Positions 11,689 to 21,214 of a stretch of 64,000 nucleotides of DNA are shown piece after piece. The notes below the pieces were generated by a model. The model saw only the letters and a list, made by a program, of their open reading frames with translations. It was not told the origin of the DNA and ran no database searches. This DNA comes from an uncultured Ruminococcus sp. (GTDB lineage: Bacteria; Bacillota; Clostridia; Oscillospirales; Ruminococcaceae), in contig CAMZZN010000002.1 of NCBI GenBank assembly GCA_947345935.1, positions 62,001 to 126,000 on the forward strand, given 5' to 3'. Position 1 is the stretch's first letter. Each line of letters begins with the position of its first letter. The position numbers and the translations under genes are program-made.

Positions 11689-12297
11689 ATGAAAAAAAAA
11701 TTATCCGTAATTCTTTTATGCGGTCTTATGGCGGTCTGCGGAACCTCGTGCAGCAGCAATAAAACTACAGAATCCGACAGCACGGTAATTTCCTACGGTG
11801 AAGCGCAGAAGGGAGATTCCGCTGAAGAGGCACTTAAAGAATTCTTTCGTATCAACTACACCAGAGATTCCGGAGAGACTGCTTTCAATTATATGTACAT
11901 CCAACCGATAATTGACAATATGATCGAAAAGGACGAGTACAGACAGCGTGTACTTGAATATAATAACGGAAAAAATGAGTATCTTAATCTTGTAAGCACC
12001 GTTCCGTATATCAAAAGCGTTAATGAAACGACGCCGTTTACTGAAGAACAGCTTGGCTGGGCAAGTCGGTATTTTATTGATTTTGCAGCTTCCATGGATG
12101 TTACTATCGACAGCGTAAACGTTACCGAGGGGTACAGTTTTCAGTGTACTATTGTAGATCAGAACGGAAACGAAACGCCTGATACGGAATATTTCGTAAA
12201 AGTAGAGAACGACGGCTGGAAATATATACAAAGCACTAAAGTTCTCGAATCAATGTATGGCGGCGGAGCGGAAACGACTTCTGATGCTGCCCCCTGA
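11689..12297 (+). CDS. Hypothetical lipoprotein
   Basis: MKKKLSVILLCGLMAVCGTSC lipobox signal; RBS GGGGAAG. Confidence 0.75.
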   Translation: MKKKLSVILLCGLMAVCGTSCSSNKTTESDSTVISYGEAQKGDSAEEALKEFFRINYTRDSGETAFNYMYIQPIIDNMIEKDEYRQRVLEYNNGKNEYLNLVSTVPYIKSVNETTPFTEEQLGWASRYFIDFAASMDVTIDSVNVTEGYSFQCTIVDQNGNETPDTEYFVKVENDGWKYIQSTKVLESMYGGGAETTSDAAP

Positions 12298-12474
12298 CCA
12301 AAATCATGAAAAAATCCGGGATTACCTGAATAATTATGATAATTATAGCCTGTGAACATAAAAATAAAATGCACATTTTTCCGGCGAGTTTTGACGGCTA
12401 CTGCGTTAAAAACATTTGACGGGCGTCAGCCCGTCTGCATATTTTCGAGTCTCGATTCAGGAGTGAGATGGAGT

Positions 12475-12921
12475 ATGATTTATAAGGCTGAACAAAACGA
12501 TTTGCAAGAAATATTACGGCTTCAATACCTTGCGTATCAAAGTGAAGCTGAATTATTTGGAAACAAGGATATTCCTCCGCTGAAACAGACATTAAGCGAG
12601 ATCATTGACGAATTTAATAAGGGAATTATTCTGAAAATGGTCATTGACAATAGAATCATCGGCTCTGTCCGTGCAAAAGAAGAAAACGGTACGATATATA
12701 TAGGCAAACTTATGGTACATCCTGATTATAGGTGCAAGGGATATGGTTCAGGTCTTCTTTCAGAGATTGAACGATGTTTTCCTAAAAAACGATATGAACT
12801 TTTCACAAGCACACGAAGCGTAGATAACATTCGCCTGTATCAGAAAATGGGATATACCATTTTTAACCGTAAAGCAGTTAATGACGAATTGGTATTTGTG
12901 TATATGGAAAAAACATTATAA
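12475..12921 (+). CDS. GNAT family N-acetyltransferase
   Basis: IGKLMVHPDYRCKGYGSGLLSEIE acetyl-CoA binding motif; start ATG 12475 after GGAGTGAGATGGAGT. Confidence 0.9.
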   Translation: MIYKAEQNDLQEILRLQYLAYQSEAELFGNKDIPPLKQTLSEIIDEFNKGIILKMVIDNRIIGSVRAKEENGTIYIGKLMVHPDYRCKGYGSGLLSEIERCFPKKRYELFTSTRSVDNIRLYQKMGYTIFNRKAVNDELVFVYMEKTL

Positions 12922-13054
12922 AGTCAACTTTGAATCAAATGTATTCAAGGTTTCTGACAAACGAAAAAGGACGGTCACACTGATGACTTTCTGTGAGTAT
13001 TAAACAAACTGACAGTTCAGAAATTATACATATTGACGAATTTTTTAAAATCAC

Positions 13055-13085
13055 TTGACTCTGACCTTACGTAATAGTTTATACT
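13055..13085 (+). promoter_or_regulatory. MerR-type promoter with 19-bp spacer and central palindrome
   Basis: TTGACT (13055-13060), 19-bp spacer containing TTACGTAA palindrome, TATACT (13080-13085). Confidence 0.8.
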
Positions 13086-13104
13086 AATTACATACACGGA
13101 AGGA

Positions 13105-13851
13105 GTGGTCAAAATGATGACTATAAAACAAGTTAGCGATTTCACAGGGGTAAGTGTGCGCACACTGCAATATTACGATAAGATCGGTCTGATGAGTCCT
13201 ACTGAACTTACAGATGCCGGATATAGGCTGTATGACGATACAGCTTTGGAACGATTACAGCAGATACTTCTTTTTCGTGAACTTGAATTTCCGCTCAAAG
13301 AGATCAAAACGATTCTTGACAGTCCGAATTTTGACAGTAAAAAGGCGCTTTCTCAACAGATCGAACTGCTTGAATTAAAGAAGCAGCACTTAGAAAACCT
13401 GATTCATTTCGCCCGTGGTATAAAAATGATTGGAGTGAGAGCTGTGGATTTTTCAGCATTTGACAGGACAAAGATGGACGAGTATGCCAAAAAAGCCCGT
13501 GAACAGTGGAGCGATACCGATGCATACAAGGAATTTATTGAAAAGACGAAAGACCGTACTCAGGAGGAAGATGAGCTTCTTGCTGAGGGATTTATGAGCT
13601 TATTTGTGGAATTTGGAACTATGAAAAATGAAAATCCCGATTCAGATAAGGTACAGTCGCAGGTAAAGAAGATCCAGGACTACATTACAGAACATCTATA
13701 CACCTGTACCGATACGATACTTGCTTCGCTCGGCAAGATGTATGCAGGCGGCGGAGAACTTACTGATAACATCGACAATTCCTGCGGAAATGGTACGGCG
13801 GCATTTGTGACAAAGGCAATAGAGTGTTATTGCGCAAAGCGAAAAGAATGA
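13105..13851 (+). CDS. MerR family transcriptional regulator with TipAS-like antibiotic-recognition domain
   Basis: N-terminal MerR HTH (VRTLQYYDKIGLMSPTELTDAGYRLYDD); C-terminal TipAS-like region (EQWSDTDAYKEF...YAGGGELTDNIDNSCGNGTAAFVTKAIECYC). Confidence 0.9.
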   Translation: MVKMMTIKQVSDFTGVSVRTLQYYDKIGLMSPTELTDAGYRLYDDTALERLQQILLFRELEFPLKEIKTILDSPNFDSKKALSQQIELLELKKQHLENLIHFARGIKMIGVRAVDFSAFDRTKMDEYAKKAREQWSDTDAYKEFIEKTKDRTQEEDELLAEGFMSLFVEFGTMKNENPDSDKVQSQVKKIQDYITEHLYTCTDTILASLGKMYAGGGELTDNIDNSCGNGTAAFVTKAIECYCAKRKE

Positions 13852-13855
13852 TAGA

Positions 13856-13885
13856 AAAAGGACGGTTTCGCTTACCGTCCTTTTT
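13856..13885 (+). terminator. Intrinsic terminator
   Basis: aaaaaggacggtttcgcttaccgtccttttt. Confidence 0.9.
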
Positions 13886-13966
13886 CGTTATTTATAATAG
13901 TGTAGACAAATCCACGATTTTATGGTATAATGACATGAAATTAACACTTGAAAAGGAGAGAGCGTT

Positions 13967-14575
13967 ATGAAACGAAAATTGAATCAAGATATAAAGTATT
14001 TTGCAGTAATTGACACCGAAACAAACTGGTATAATGAAGTCATGTCTATCGGTATAGTTATTGCAGACACAGTTACTTTTGAACCGGCTGCTAAAAGGTA
14101 TTATATTATTACTCCGGAATGCAGCGTTGGCGGAATGTATTCCGACGTCATGATCGTAAAAGGCATCGGTGTTGACTTGAAAAAGTCACGGGACGCTGTG
14201 CTGGAACAACTTATAAAGATATTTCAGATGTATGAAATAAAGTCTGTTTTTGCGTATAATGCAACCTTTGATTATAAGCATTTGCCGGAATTACAAGAAT
14301 ATATGTGGTTTGACATAATGAAACTTGCAGCATACAGGCAGTACAATAAGAAGATCCCGGCTAATGCTGAATGCTGGGCTACCGGAAGATTGAAGCGGAA
14401 TTATGGTGTAGAGCCGATCATGCAGATGCTTTCAGGAGACTATACTTATCACGAAGTACATAATGCTGTTTGCGACGCCGCTGATGAACTCAGAATTATG
14501 AAGCTTCTCGGCTATGATATAGATGAATACTTCTGTACTCAGATTAAATCAGAAAAGAAACTCATAGCTCGATAA
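13967..14575 (+). CDS. DnaQ-like 3'-5' exonuclease family protein
   Basis: DTETNW exo I, NATFDYKHL exo II, HNAVCDAADELRIM exo III motifs. Confidence 0.8.
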   Translation: MKRKLNQDIKYFAVIDTETNWYNEVMSIGIVIADTVTFEPAAKRYYIITPECSVGGMYSDVMIVKGIGVDLKKSRDAVLEQLIKIFQMYEIKSVFAYNATFDYKHLPELQEYMWFDIMKLAAYRQYNKKIPANAECWATGRLKRNYGVEPIMQMLSGDYTYHEVHNAVCDAADELRIMKLLGYDIDEYFCTQIKSEKKLIAR

Positions 14576-14653
14576 TCTGCAAACAGATTCATTACAAAGG
14601 TATCAGCTGTTCTTTATGCGGCGTTGTCAAAAAGGATGATTATTTGGTTCAGA

Positions 14654-16963
14654 TTAAATCAGAAGGTATGAATCATCGGCAAAATAATAATTATCGTTCA
14701 TAGATAATCTCCAGTAAAAAACGTTCCGTGGATCGACGCTCAGAGTCTTGCCCGGAGCATATTGTTCTATTTTGTCGTATCCGTGATCTATAACTCCTGT
14801 TTCGCCGCTGTCGTCAAGGAAAACATAAACATACGCTGCATCGTCGTCGAACTCCTCTTCAAATTCTTCCGGCATGGGAAGTTCGAGTCCGACCAGCATT
14901 TCTCCTCCGTTTTTTCTGAATGCGTCCAGCGCATATCCAAAACGTGCTTTTGAACATTTATCGTCGTTGGCATAATGAACGTTCGATTCTTTAAACGCCA
15001 ATTTCTCTCTTTCTTCATCAGGAAAATCATTTATATATATACCCTTTTCGCTGTTGCTGCGGTGCAGAAAAGGAACAGCATATTCACTGAACGGAGCTTC
15101 CTCATACTCAGGATAAACTTTTTTTACGGGAACCCATGAAAATTGTATATTGGACTCTTCGTTGTATATTACTCCGAACGGTGCCGTAACGCCCTCGTCG
15201 CTCATTTGTCTTACACTGATGACGCTTTTGCATATCTGAGCGATAACGTTTCCTACAAAATCAATATCGTTTTCCCTGATTCCCAAAACAGCGAGATTCC
15301 TCGAACCAAACTGGGGGAGTCCGGCAGTGAACAAGTCGTACAGTTCTTCGTTTTCGTCCGAGTGGTAAACGTCAATTTTATACAGATATTTTTCGGGAAC
15401 GGGCATGAAGTCCTTTGCTTGCAGACCGACCCAATCAGCTGAAAGCAGCTTTCTGTTTTCAAGATCGGCAAAAACGGGAGCAGAGTTGGCGTTTATGGCG
15501 TCAGCCGCCGCAAGAAGCAGATTATAGCAATACATTTCCTGGTTTTTAATAAATTTGCAGGTAATTACTATCATTGCTTCATAGCTTTCGATGTTCTCGA
15601 TTTTTTCATCGGGAATATAGTGCGCATGGAACAGCTCTGCAATACTGTCAGCTTCTCTGAAAAATAAAGAAAACTCTATTTCCTCATCTATCAGGGTATT
15701 TTCTGTAACAATGTTTAAAACGCCATTTTCTTTATCAAGCGACACGTCTTCGATCTTAGTATCGGGCAAAGCGCTGAATTTGTCGATTATGCATTGTATT
15801 TCCGGAACGCTTTCTGTACTTTTAAAAAGAACAGCGATAGCGGCAGGCTCTGTAGGTACGATGCTGTGGGCAGGCAGATAAAGTTCACCTGTAGGTTCGG
15901 TGGGGTATTCGTAATTCAGCAGATCGTTGTAATGACACGAGCCGTTTCTTTTGTCAAATTTATCTGCAATGTCCTTTGCAATCTCCGCAAAATAATCTCT
16001 CATCTTTTCAAGTTCGTATTCGTTATCAGCGTTATACAGTGGAAAAGACGGCGACAGCTTTATTATTATCTTTTTATGGTCATTATTAATAGCAGCATCA
16101 AAAAATCGAGCGGCAGCATGAGCAAAATGAAATCTCATGTCCGGATTTTTTGAGTCAACAAATATATTTACAGAACGCTTGAAGATATCGTAAGCCTCGT
16201 TTGGCGAGGTAAGCGCCTTGAGAAGAAGAACGTTTGATATCTCTTTAAGAAAATTGCATTCTTCTCCCTTTATCATCGGCATCATCATTTCGGCATAATA
16301 TTCCGCTTCTGCAATATTTCCTGTCTGAGTAAAGTGCTCCACGCATTCGCCGAATGTTGCCTCAGGAATTTCGGCGCAGCTTATTCCACGGTGAAGCATA
16401 TCAGCCAACATTTCCATTGCCTTTTTTTCCGAGCCGTAACGAAGTTCCATGCGGATATCGTTGTTAAGCTCGCAGGCAGCACAGTCGCTTAATTCGTCAC
16501 GTTCAAGCCTTCTGAACTGCTTTTGACATTGTTTCATCTTTTCGATATCCATGTAGGAATAAAAATTCATCTTTTTCATATAGTACGTCCTGAGGGAATA
16601 GCCATATTCCTCACAGCGTCTGCGGAATTCCTCGAAATATTCTTCGATCTTTTCACATGACACCTGATAGAAATCTATCACGTCCTCCAGGATCCACTTG
16701 AAGACCCACATAAGCGAATGATGTTCGCACACATCGCTGTGAGCGTCGTAATATGCCATAAATTCGGGAAACATTATAATTCCTTTAAATAAGTCGTCGT
16801 GCATTACCGATTCGGTTATGTATTTATAACGAAGATCGAACGCTTCGCTGTAATTATGTGCAGCGTCCTCCTCGGCTATAAGTCTTTTGAGGTATTTGTA
16901 CCTTTCTTCACCATGTTTAAGCTGATCGTAAAAAATTTTGTCGAACATTTTTATATCCCCCAT
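14654..16963 (-). CDS. Uncharacterised protein: helical (TPR-like) N-terminal half plus C-terminal domain of unknown function (possibly DUF4026-like, not verified)
   Basis: 769-aa ORF overlapping the 3' end of the upstream Hsp90-like gene by 13 bp; helical repeats inferred from sequence pattern. Confidence 0.7.
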   Translation of the reverse strand: MGDIKMFDKIFYDQLKHGEERYKYLKRLIAEEDAAHNYSEAFDLRYKYITESVMHDDLFKGIIMFPEFMAYYDAHSDVCEHHSLMWVFKWILEDVIDFYQVSCEKIEEYFEEFRRRCEEYGYSLRTYYMKKMNFYSYMDIEKMKQCQKQFRRLERDELSDCAACELNNDIRMELRYGSEKKAMEMLADMLHRGISCAEIPEATFGECVEHFTQTGNIAEAEYYAEMMMPMIKGEECNFLKEISNVLLLKALTSPNEAYDIFKRSVNIFVDSKNPDMRFHFAHAAARFFDAAINNDHKKIIIKLSPSFPLYNADNEYELEKMRDYFAEIAKDIADKFDKRNGSCHYNDLLNYEYPTEPTGELYLPAHSIVPTEPAAIAVLFKSTESVPEIQCIIDKFSALPDTKIEDVSLDKENGVLNIVTENTLIDEEIEFSLFFREADSIAELFHAHYIPDEKIENIESYEAMIVITCKFIKNQEMYCYNLLLAAADAINANSAPVFADLENRKLLSADWVGLQAKDFMPVPEKYLYKIDVYHSDENEELYDLFTAGLPQFGSRNLAVLGIRENDIDFVGNVIAQICKSVISVRQMSDEGVTAPFGVIYNEESNIQFSWVPVKKVYPEYEEAPFSEYAVPFLHRSNSEKGIYINDFPDEEREKLAFKESNVHYANDDKCSKARFGYALDAFRKNGGEMLVGLELPMPEEFEEEFDDDAAYVYVFLDDSGETGVIDHGYDKIEQYAPGKTLSVDPRNVFYWRLSMNDNYYFADDSYLLI

Positions 16964-18708
16964 TCTATAAGTTTTATAAGATTTTCATTCATGATATTCA
17001 TTTCTGCTGCACGTATCGGAAAGCCTCCGGATATAAGCGACTGAATATACATTATTCTTGCATATACAGAAAGCTTTTTGGCGTCGGTTAATTCGGACAG
17101 TTTCATTATCAGCGGATTTTTGCTGTTCAGATAGAGAACAGCGGAAGCGCTGCATTCGATCTCTTTTTCAAAATTATCCAGCATTTCTGAAAACATATCG
17201 TTTGCAGTTTCTTTTACCCTGCCGATATCTCTTTTTATCTCGCCGTCGGCATTTATGCTGTATATGGCGGCAAGCTGGCTGGGTGAGAAACTTTTCAGCT
17301 GTGCAAGACAGTCATAGTCTGCAAGTGCGGAGGAAAACGTATTGAGCATAAATTTAAAATCTTCTTTATTTTCCGCATCTTCAAGCATATCGTCAAGCAG
17401 AGACTTATTCATTTGCTCAACGGCGGCTTTATTTGTTTCGCCGAGTTTTTCTATCAAAGCCTTTTCGTAAACATAACAGGTGTTTACAAGCATCTCATTT
17501 TTTTCGGCAAAAACAGGTCTTAGCTGACGGAAGGAATTGATGTCCGACGTATAGAAAACCGTATTCTGATAATGGGATAATCCGGCGCCGCTGAAAATTC
17601 CAAGGCTTGTTTCAAAAGTAAAATACGGCATGAAAATGTCAAACAATCTATCGTTTTCTGTGGCTATAGATTTAAGCGCCGTTCCGTGCAGCGAAACTAT
17701 TTTTTCGAGAAGCGCCGGTTTTTTTATGGAAAGTCGTTCAAGATATGAAGATATGCACTGAGAAATCTCTTCCCTCGCCTCAGAAAGCAGATCGTCTTTG
17801 TAAAAATCCTCTCGTGACGCTGTCGGACGCAGTTTATCGGTATTGAAAAAGCACTTTACAAAGAACGCCCATTCAGGAAGAATAGAAGCTCCGTCCTCGG
17901 TCAGCAGCATATTTTTCAGATATATCCGATGCTTGTTGACCGAAGCCGCCGACTGAGAATAAGGCAGAATATAGGCTGCACCGCTGAATAGTCCGTTTTT
18001 TGAAACGAGTGGGATATAGTCAAGAAAATCGTACTCCACTCCGAATATCCTTCGTCCCATTTCAAGCGCATTTTCATGCTCGTCACTCTTAAAAGTTCCG
18101 AATAATACGTTTGCACGCACCTTAACGTTATCGGCTGACGAAATATAGATAGGATAGGGGATAGGCATACCGTAATATTTTATACTTTCCAGCACTTCGT
18201 CAAATGTGCAAAGATCGGCATGAGATTCGGAAACGGTTATTATTATCTCCGTTCCGATCTCCATATCGCTTTGTATCTCCTTTACGTCATATCTTCCGTC
18301 GGAAAAACCGTGCCATTCAAGTACCTTGTCGGATTGCTTGAACGACCGTGTTCTGAGTATGATTTCATCGGTCACTATAAAGCAGGAAAGCAAACCTATT
18401 CCGAAACGACCGATAAAGGCTCCGTTATCCGAGCGTTTTGAGGATTCTCCTATTACTGAAATAAATTTATGTATTTCTTCCTCGGTAAGTCCGCAGCCAT
18501 TGTCTCTGAAGCTCAGAGATTTATTGGTTTCAACAAATATGTTTATTTCGGGGGAGGAGTAATCCTTGTCGATATTTTTCCTGAGACTGACGGCGTCAAC
18601 CGCATTTTGCAGAAGTTCACGCAGAAATACCTTTGGCGTACTGTAGAGATGATTGGAAAGGATATCTATCATTCCGCCGAGATTAACATTAAAATGATGT
18701 TCGTTCAT
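16951..18708 (-). CDS. Hsp90-like GHKL ATPase (truncated HtpG-family protein)
   Basis: ELLQNAVDA, DNGCGLTEEEI, GRFGIGLLSCF Bergerat-fold motifs; 585 aa. Confidence 0.9.
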   Translation of the reverse strand: MNEHHFNVNLGGMIDILSNHLYSTPKVFLRELLQNAVDAVSLRKNIDKDYSSPEINIFVETNKSLSFRDNGCGLTEEEIHKFISVIGESSKRSDNGAFIGRFGIGLLSCFIVTDEIILRTRSFKQSDKVLEWHGFSDGRYDVKEIQSDMEIGTEIIITVSESHADLCTFDEVLESIKYYGMPIPYPIYISSADNVKVRANVLFGTFKSDEHENALEMGRRIFGVEYDFLDYIPLVSKNGLFSGAAYILPYSQSAASVNKHRIYLKNMLLTEDGASILPEWAFFVKCFFNTDKLRPTASREDFYKDDLLSEAREEISQCISSYLERLSIKKPALLEKIVSLHGTALKSIATENDRLFDIFMPYFTFETSLGIFSGAGLSHYQNTVFYTSDINSFRQLRPVFAEKNEMLVNTCYVYEKALIEKLGETNKAAVEQMNKSLLDDMLEDAENKEDFKFMLNTFSSALADYDCLAQLKSFSPSQLAAIYSINADGEIKRDIGRVKETANDMFSEMLDNFEKEIECSASAVLYLNSKNPLIMKLSELTDAKKLSVYARIMYIQSLISGGFPIRAAEMNIMNENLIKLIEWGI

Positions 18709-18749
18709 TTTTTCACCTTTTTACTGTAGTTTACTGACAACGTTATATA

Positions 18750-18908
18750 ATACTAATCTCCACAATAACAACAGACAAACTTTTGGCACAAATTCCGTCA
18801 TGCTGCGTCGAACATCCTTGATAGACGGAATCCTGCCTTGCGGCGTTCTCCTTGCCTGACAAAATTTCTGCCTGTAATTTTGTCTAATAACATTTTGGGG
18901 ATTAGTAT
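18750..18908. repeat. Candidate MITE / non-autonomous element with terminal inverted repeats
   Basis: ATACTAATCtCCAcAAT...GACAAA at left matches reverse complement of right end ATACTAATCcCCAaAAT...GACAAA; internal ATTCCGTC/GACGGAAT hairpin; no ORF. Confidence 0.55.
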
Positions 18909-18975
18909 AAATTTGCTGTCAGTAATATTTTACCACATTTTTTGTCAATGTGCAATAGTTTTTATTTAATTGTTA

Positions 18976-19025
18976 AAAACAGCGCCGCACAATGAAATGA
19001 TATCACAATTGTGCGGCGCTGTTTT
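18976..19025. terminator. Strong bidirectional terminator hairpin
   Basis: aaaacagcgccgcacaat...attgtgcggcgctgtttt. Confidence 0.85.
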
Positions 19026-19032
19026 GTATTTA

Positions 19033-20310
19033 TTAACCCGGCAGGTTTTCAATAACTTTTATAAACTCTCTGTACATATAGAGAGAACCCAGGGCGATAA
19101 GCGGTATATTCTGCTTTTTGGCGTATTCGTATGCGGCGATGACGCCTTCTTCAAATTTTGTAAAATAGATTGCCGGAATCCCTTTGGCATTAAACGAATC
19201 TGCCAGCAGTCTGCTGTCAAGAGCACGTGGATTATCCGGTGTGACGGCAAACGCTTTGTCGGTCAGATCGCCCAGCATATCAGCGTAAAGGCTATACTCC
19301 TTATCAGCCATTACACCAATGAGAAGAGCAACTTTTTTCTCTGAACAAAGGCGAATGCTTTCGGCGGCACAGTTTATGCCGTCTGGATTATGAGAACCGT
19401 CAAAAATCACAAGGGGATCGTTTTTGAGTACCTCAAATCGTCCGTGCCATTTTGCTTCTTCAAGACCTGCTCTGACGTCATCGTCGGTTATATCCATACC
19501 ACGCTTCCTCAGAACTTCAACTGCTGTCAGTACATTTGCAGCATTATAAAGTTGATAAGTTCCGGTAAGGCGAATATGCATTCTGCCGAATCCCCTAAAG
19601 CAGAAATCCGTGCCGCCGACAGAACAGTAAACATCGGATATCCGGCTGAGGTCTGTTCGGTAAAGCTCTGAACCGGCTTTTTTTGCGGCTTCGGCTATCA
19701 CTCTATCTGCATCAGGATCATTTCCCCCGAAAAGAACAGGGCATCCTGGACGTATGATTCCGGACTTGTGACTTGCAATCTCCTCGGGAGTGTTGCCGAG
19801 AAAACTGCAATGGTCTTTTTGAACGTTTGTGATTACGGAGAGCAGGGGGGATTCAAGGACGTTGGTAGAATCAAGATCACCGCCCATTCCGCATTCGACA
19901 ACAGCAACATCACAGTTTTTTTCTGCGAATAATTTGTAGGCGGCAGCGGTAAGAACTTCAAATTCAGTTGGTTTGTCATTTATGCTTTCGCAAAGGGGAG
20001 TAAGCGAGCATATGAGTTCTCCGAATTCCTCACGGGAGATCTCGGCGCCGTTGATGCGAAAGCTGTCAGTGACTTCTGTAATTGCAGGGGAAGAAAAACT
20101 GCCTGTAAGATATCCGGCTGCTTTCAGGATGGAACAAAGCATAGCTCCGAATGAACCTTTTCCGTTTGTGCCCGATATATGAACGGTCTTTACTTTGTTC
20201 TGCGGATTGCCCAACAGCGACAAGATCCGGCTGATGCGTTCAAGACCCAGCTTGCTCCCTCTGAGTGAGGCGGTTTTCAGATATTCCAGGGCGTTGTCGT
20301 AAGCTGTCAC
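19033..20310 (-). CDS. folC: Bifunctional folylpolyglutamate synthase/dihydrofolate synthase
   Basis: HISGTNGKGS, ECGMGGDLDSTNV, FDGSHNPDG motifs; GTG start overlapping the folT stop. Confidence 0.95.
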   Translation of the reverse strand: MTAYDNALEYLKTASLRGSKLGLERISRILSLLGNPQNKVKTVHISGTNGKGSFGAMLCSILKAAGYLTGSFSSPAITEVTDSFRINGAEISREEFGELICSLTPLCESINDKPTEFEVLTAAAYKLFAEKNCDVAVVECGMGGDLDSTNVLESPLLSVITNVQKDHCSFLGNTPEEIASHKSGIIRPGCPVLFGGNDPDADRVIAEAAKKAGSELYRTDLSRISDVYCSVGGTDFCFRGFGRMHIRLTGTYQLYNAANVLTAVEVLRKRGMDITDDDVRAGLEEAKWHGRFEVLKNDPLVIFDGSHNPDGINCAAESIRLCSEKKVALLIGVMADKEYSLYADMLGDLTDKAFAVTPDNPRALDSRLLADSFNAKGIPAIYFTKFEEGVIAAYEYAKKQNIPLIALGSLYMYREFIKVIENLPG

Positions 20311-20867
20311 TTTTTCACTCTTTCAAGCTGATCTGAAAAAGCTTTGTTTTTCAGCAGCAGATAAATAATATAGAATTCTAGTATTCCTATTCCAATGTAC
20401 AGCGGTATTCTGAGAAGCAGCACTTGTACAGGCGTATGAAAATATAAATACATACCTATTGATTTTAACAGCATAGAGCCTGTTGCATGAGCGGCAAGAA
20501 CGGAAAGAGCTGTTCTGGGACATTTATTCATCTTTGAAAGAAGAATAGATACAAGTCCTGAAACGAATCCGATAGAAGCCGCACCTATAGTTATGACCGG
20601 GTTAATAGAGTAGCCCACCAGGAGACATCCGATCAGGTCTGCGCCGGCGCCGACGGCTGCTCCGATAAACGGTCCGAAAAATATTCCTGCCATGAGAAGC
20701 GGCAGGTTCTCAAAGCTGATTCGGATGCTAGTTCCGATGTTGAAAGCCAGCACCTTTCCGAGCACGATGCTCATGGCGATGAACAGCGCTGATACAACCA
20801 GCACACGGGTGTTGCCGAAGAGTCTGAGACTCTTAACAGCGGAAGTTGTCTTGTTTGTTGAATTCAT
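20307..20867 (-). CDS. folT: Folate ECF transporter S component
   Basis: S-component membrane topology, FENLPLLMAGIFFGPFIGAAVGAGADLIG motif; co-transcribed with folC behind a THF riboswitch; start ATG 20865-20867 after GGAGGT. Confidence 0.88.
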   Translation of the reverse strand: MNSTNKTTSAVKSLRLFGNTRVLVVSALFIAMSIVLGKVLAFNIGTSIRISFENLPLLMAGIFFGPFIGAAVGAGADLIGCLLVGYSINPVITIGAASIGFVSGLVSILLSKMNKCPRTALSVLAAHATGSMLLKSIGMYLYFHTPVQVLLLRIPLYIGIGILEFYIIYLLLKNKAFSDQLERVKK

Positions 20868-20934
20868 AAAAAATACCTCCTTTTCCTCACTCATATGACA
20901 AGAAAAGAAGGCATAATGCTTTTAATTGTCCTAT

Positions 20935-21051
20935 GAAGCGGGATGCAAGATGCGAATCGCAGCCGCATGGCTTTCGTCCGCCGGACAACTCCCCGTCCCG
21001 GCAGCACTGGAATACCGGATCTCCGGTATAGCGAACACACCTTTACTCTTC
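20935..21051 (-). ncRNA. Tetrahydrofolate (THF) riboswitch
   Basis: minus-strand GAAGAGTAAAGGTGTG...GATTCGCATCTTGCATCCCGCTTC matches THF aptamer ends (GGAGAGUAGAUGAUUCG...AAUCAUUGCAUCCGCUCC type); P1 GAAG/CTTC and P2 GGTGTG/CGCATC pair; upstream of folT. Confidence 0.85.
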
Positions 21052-21089
21052 AGTGATAATGTCGGCATAATTTTTAATGCCGCATATTT

Positions 21090-21118
21090 ATTATACTCCC
21101 GCAATTATGAATTGTCAA
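21090..21118 (-). promoter_or_regulatory. Predicted promoter of folT-folC (TTGACA-17-TATAAT)
   Basis: minus strand TTGACA 21113-21118, TATAAT 21090-21095. Confidence 0.85.
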
Positions 21119-21214
21119 TACGGAACATTGGTGAAATCATTCGTTTATTACGTATCTATTTTGTGCGTTTTCGACTATAAAACGGAAAATTATGCAGTAT
21201 GCAGGAAAAATCTG

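Noticed and set aside
14576-14703. Cys-containing downstream frame (IHYKGISCSLCGVVKKDDYLVQIKSEG) after the exonuclease
   Set aside because: Could be a zinc-ribbon remnant, but has no start/RBS and overlaps the 3' end of the opposing gene; insufficient support
20926-21180. 84-aa plus-strand ORF between folT and the AMP-binding gene
   Set aside because: Lies on the antisense of the THF riboswitch and its promoter
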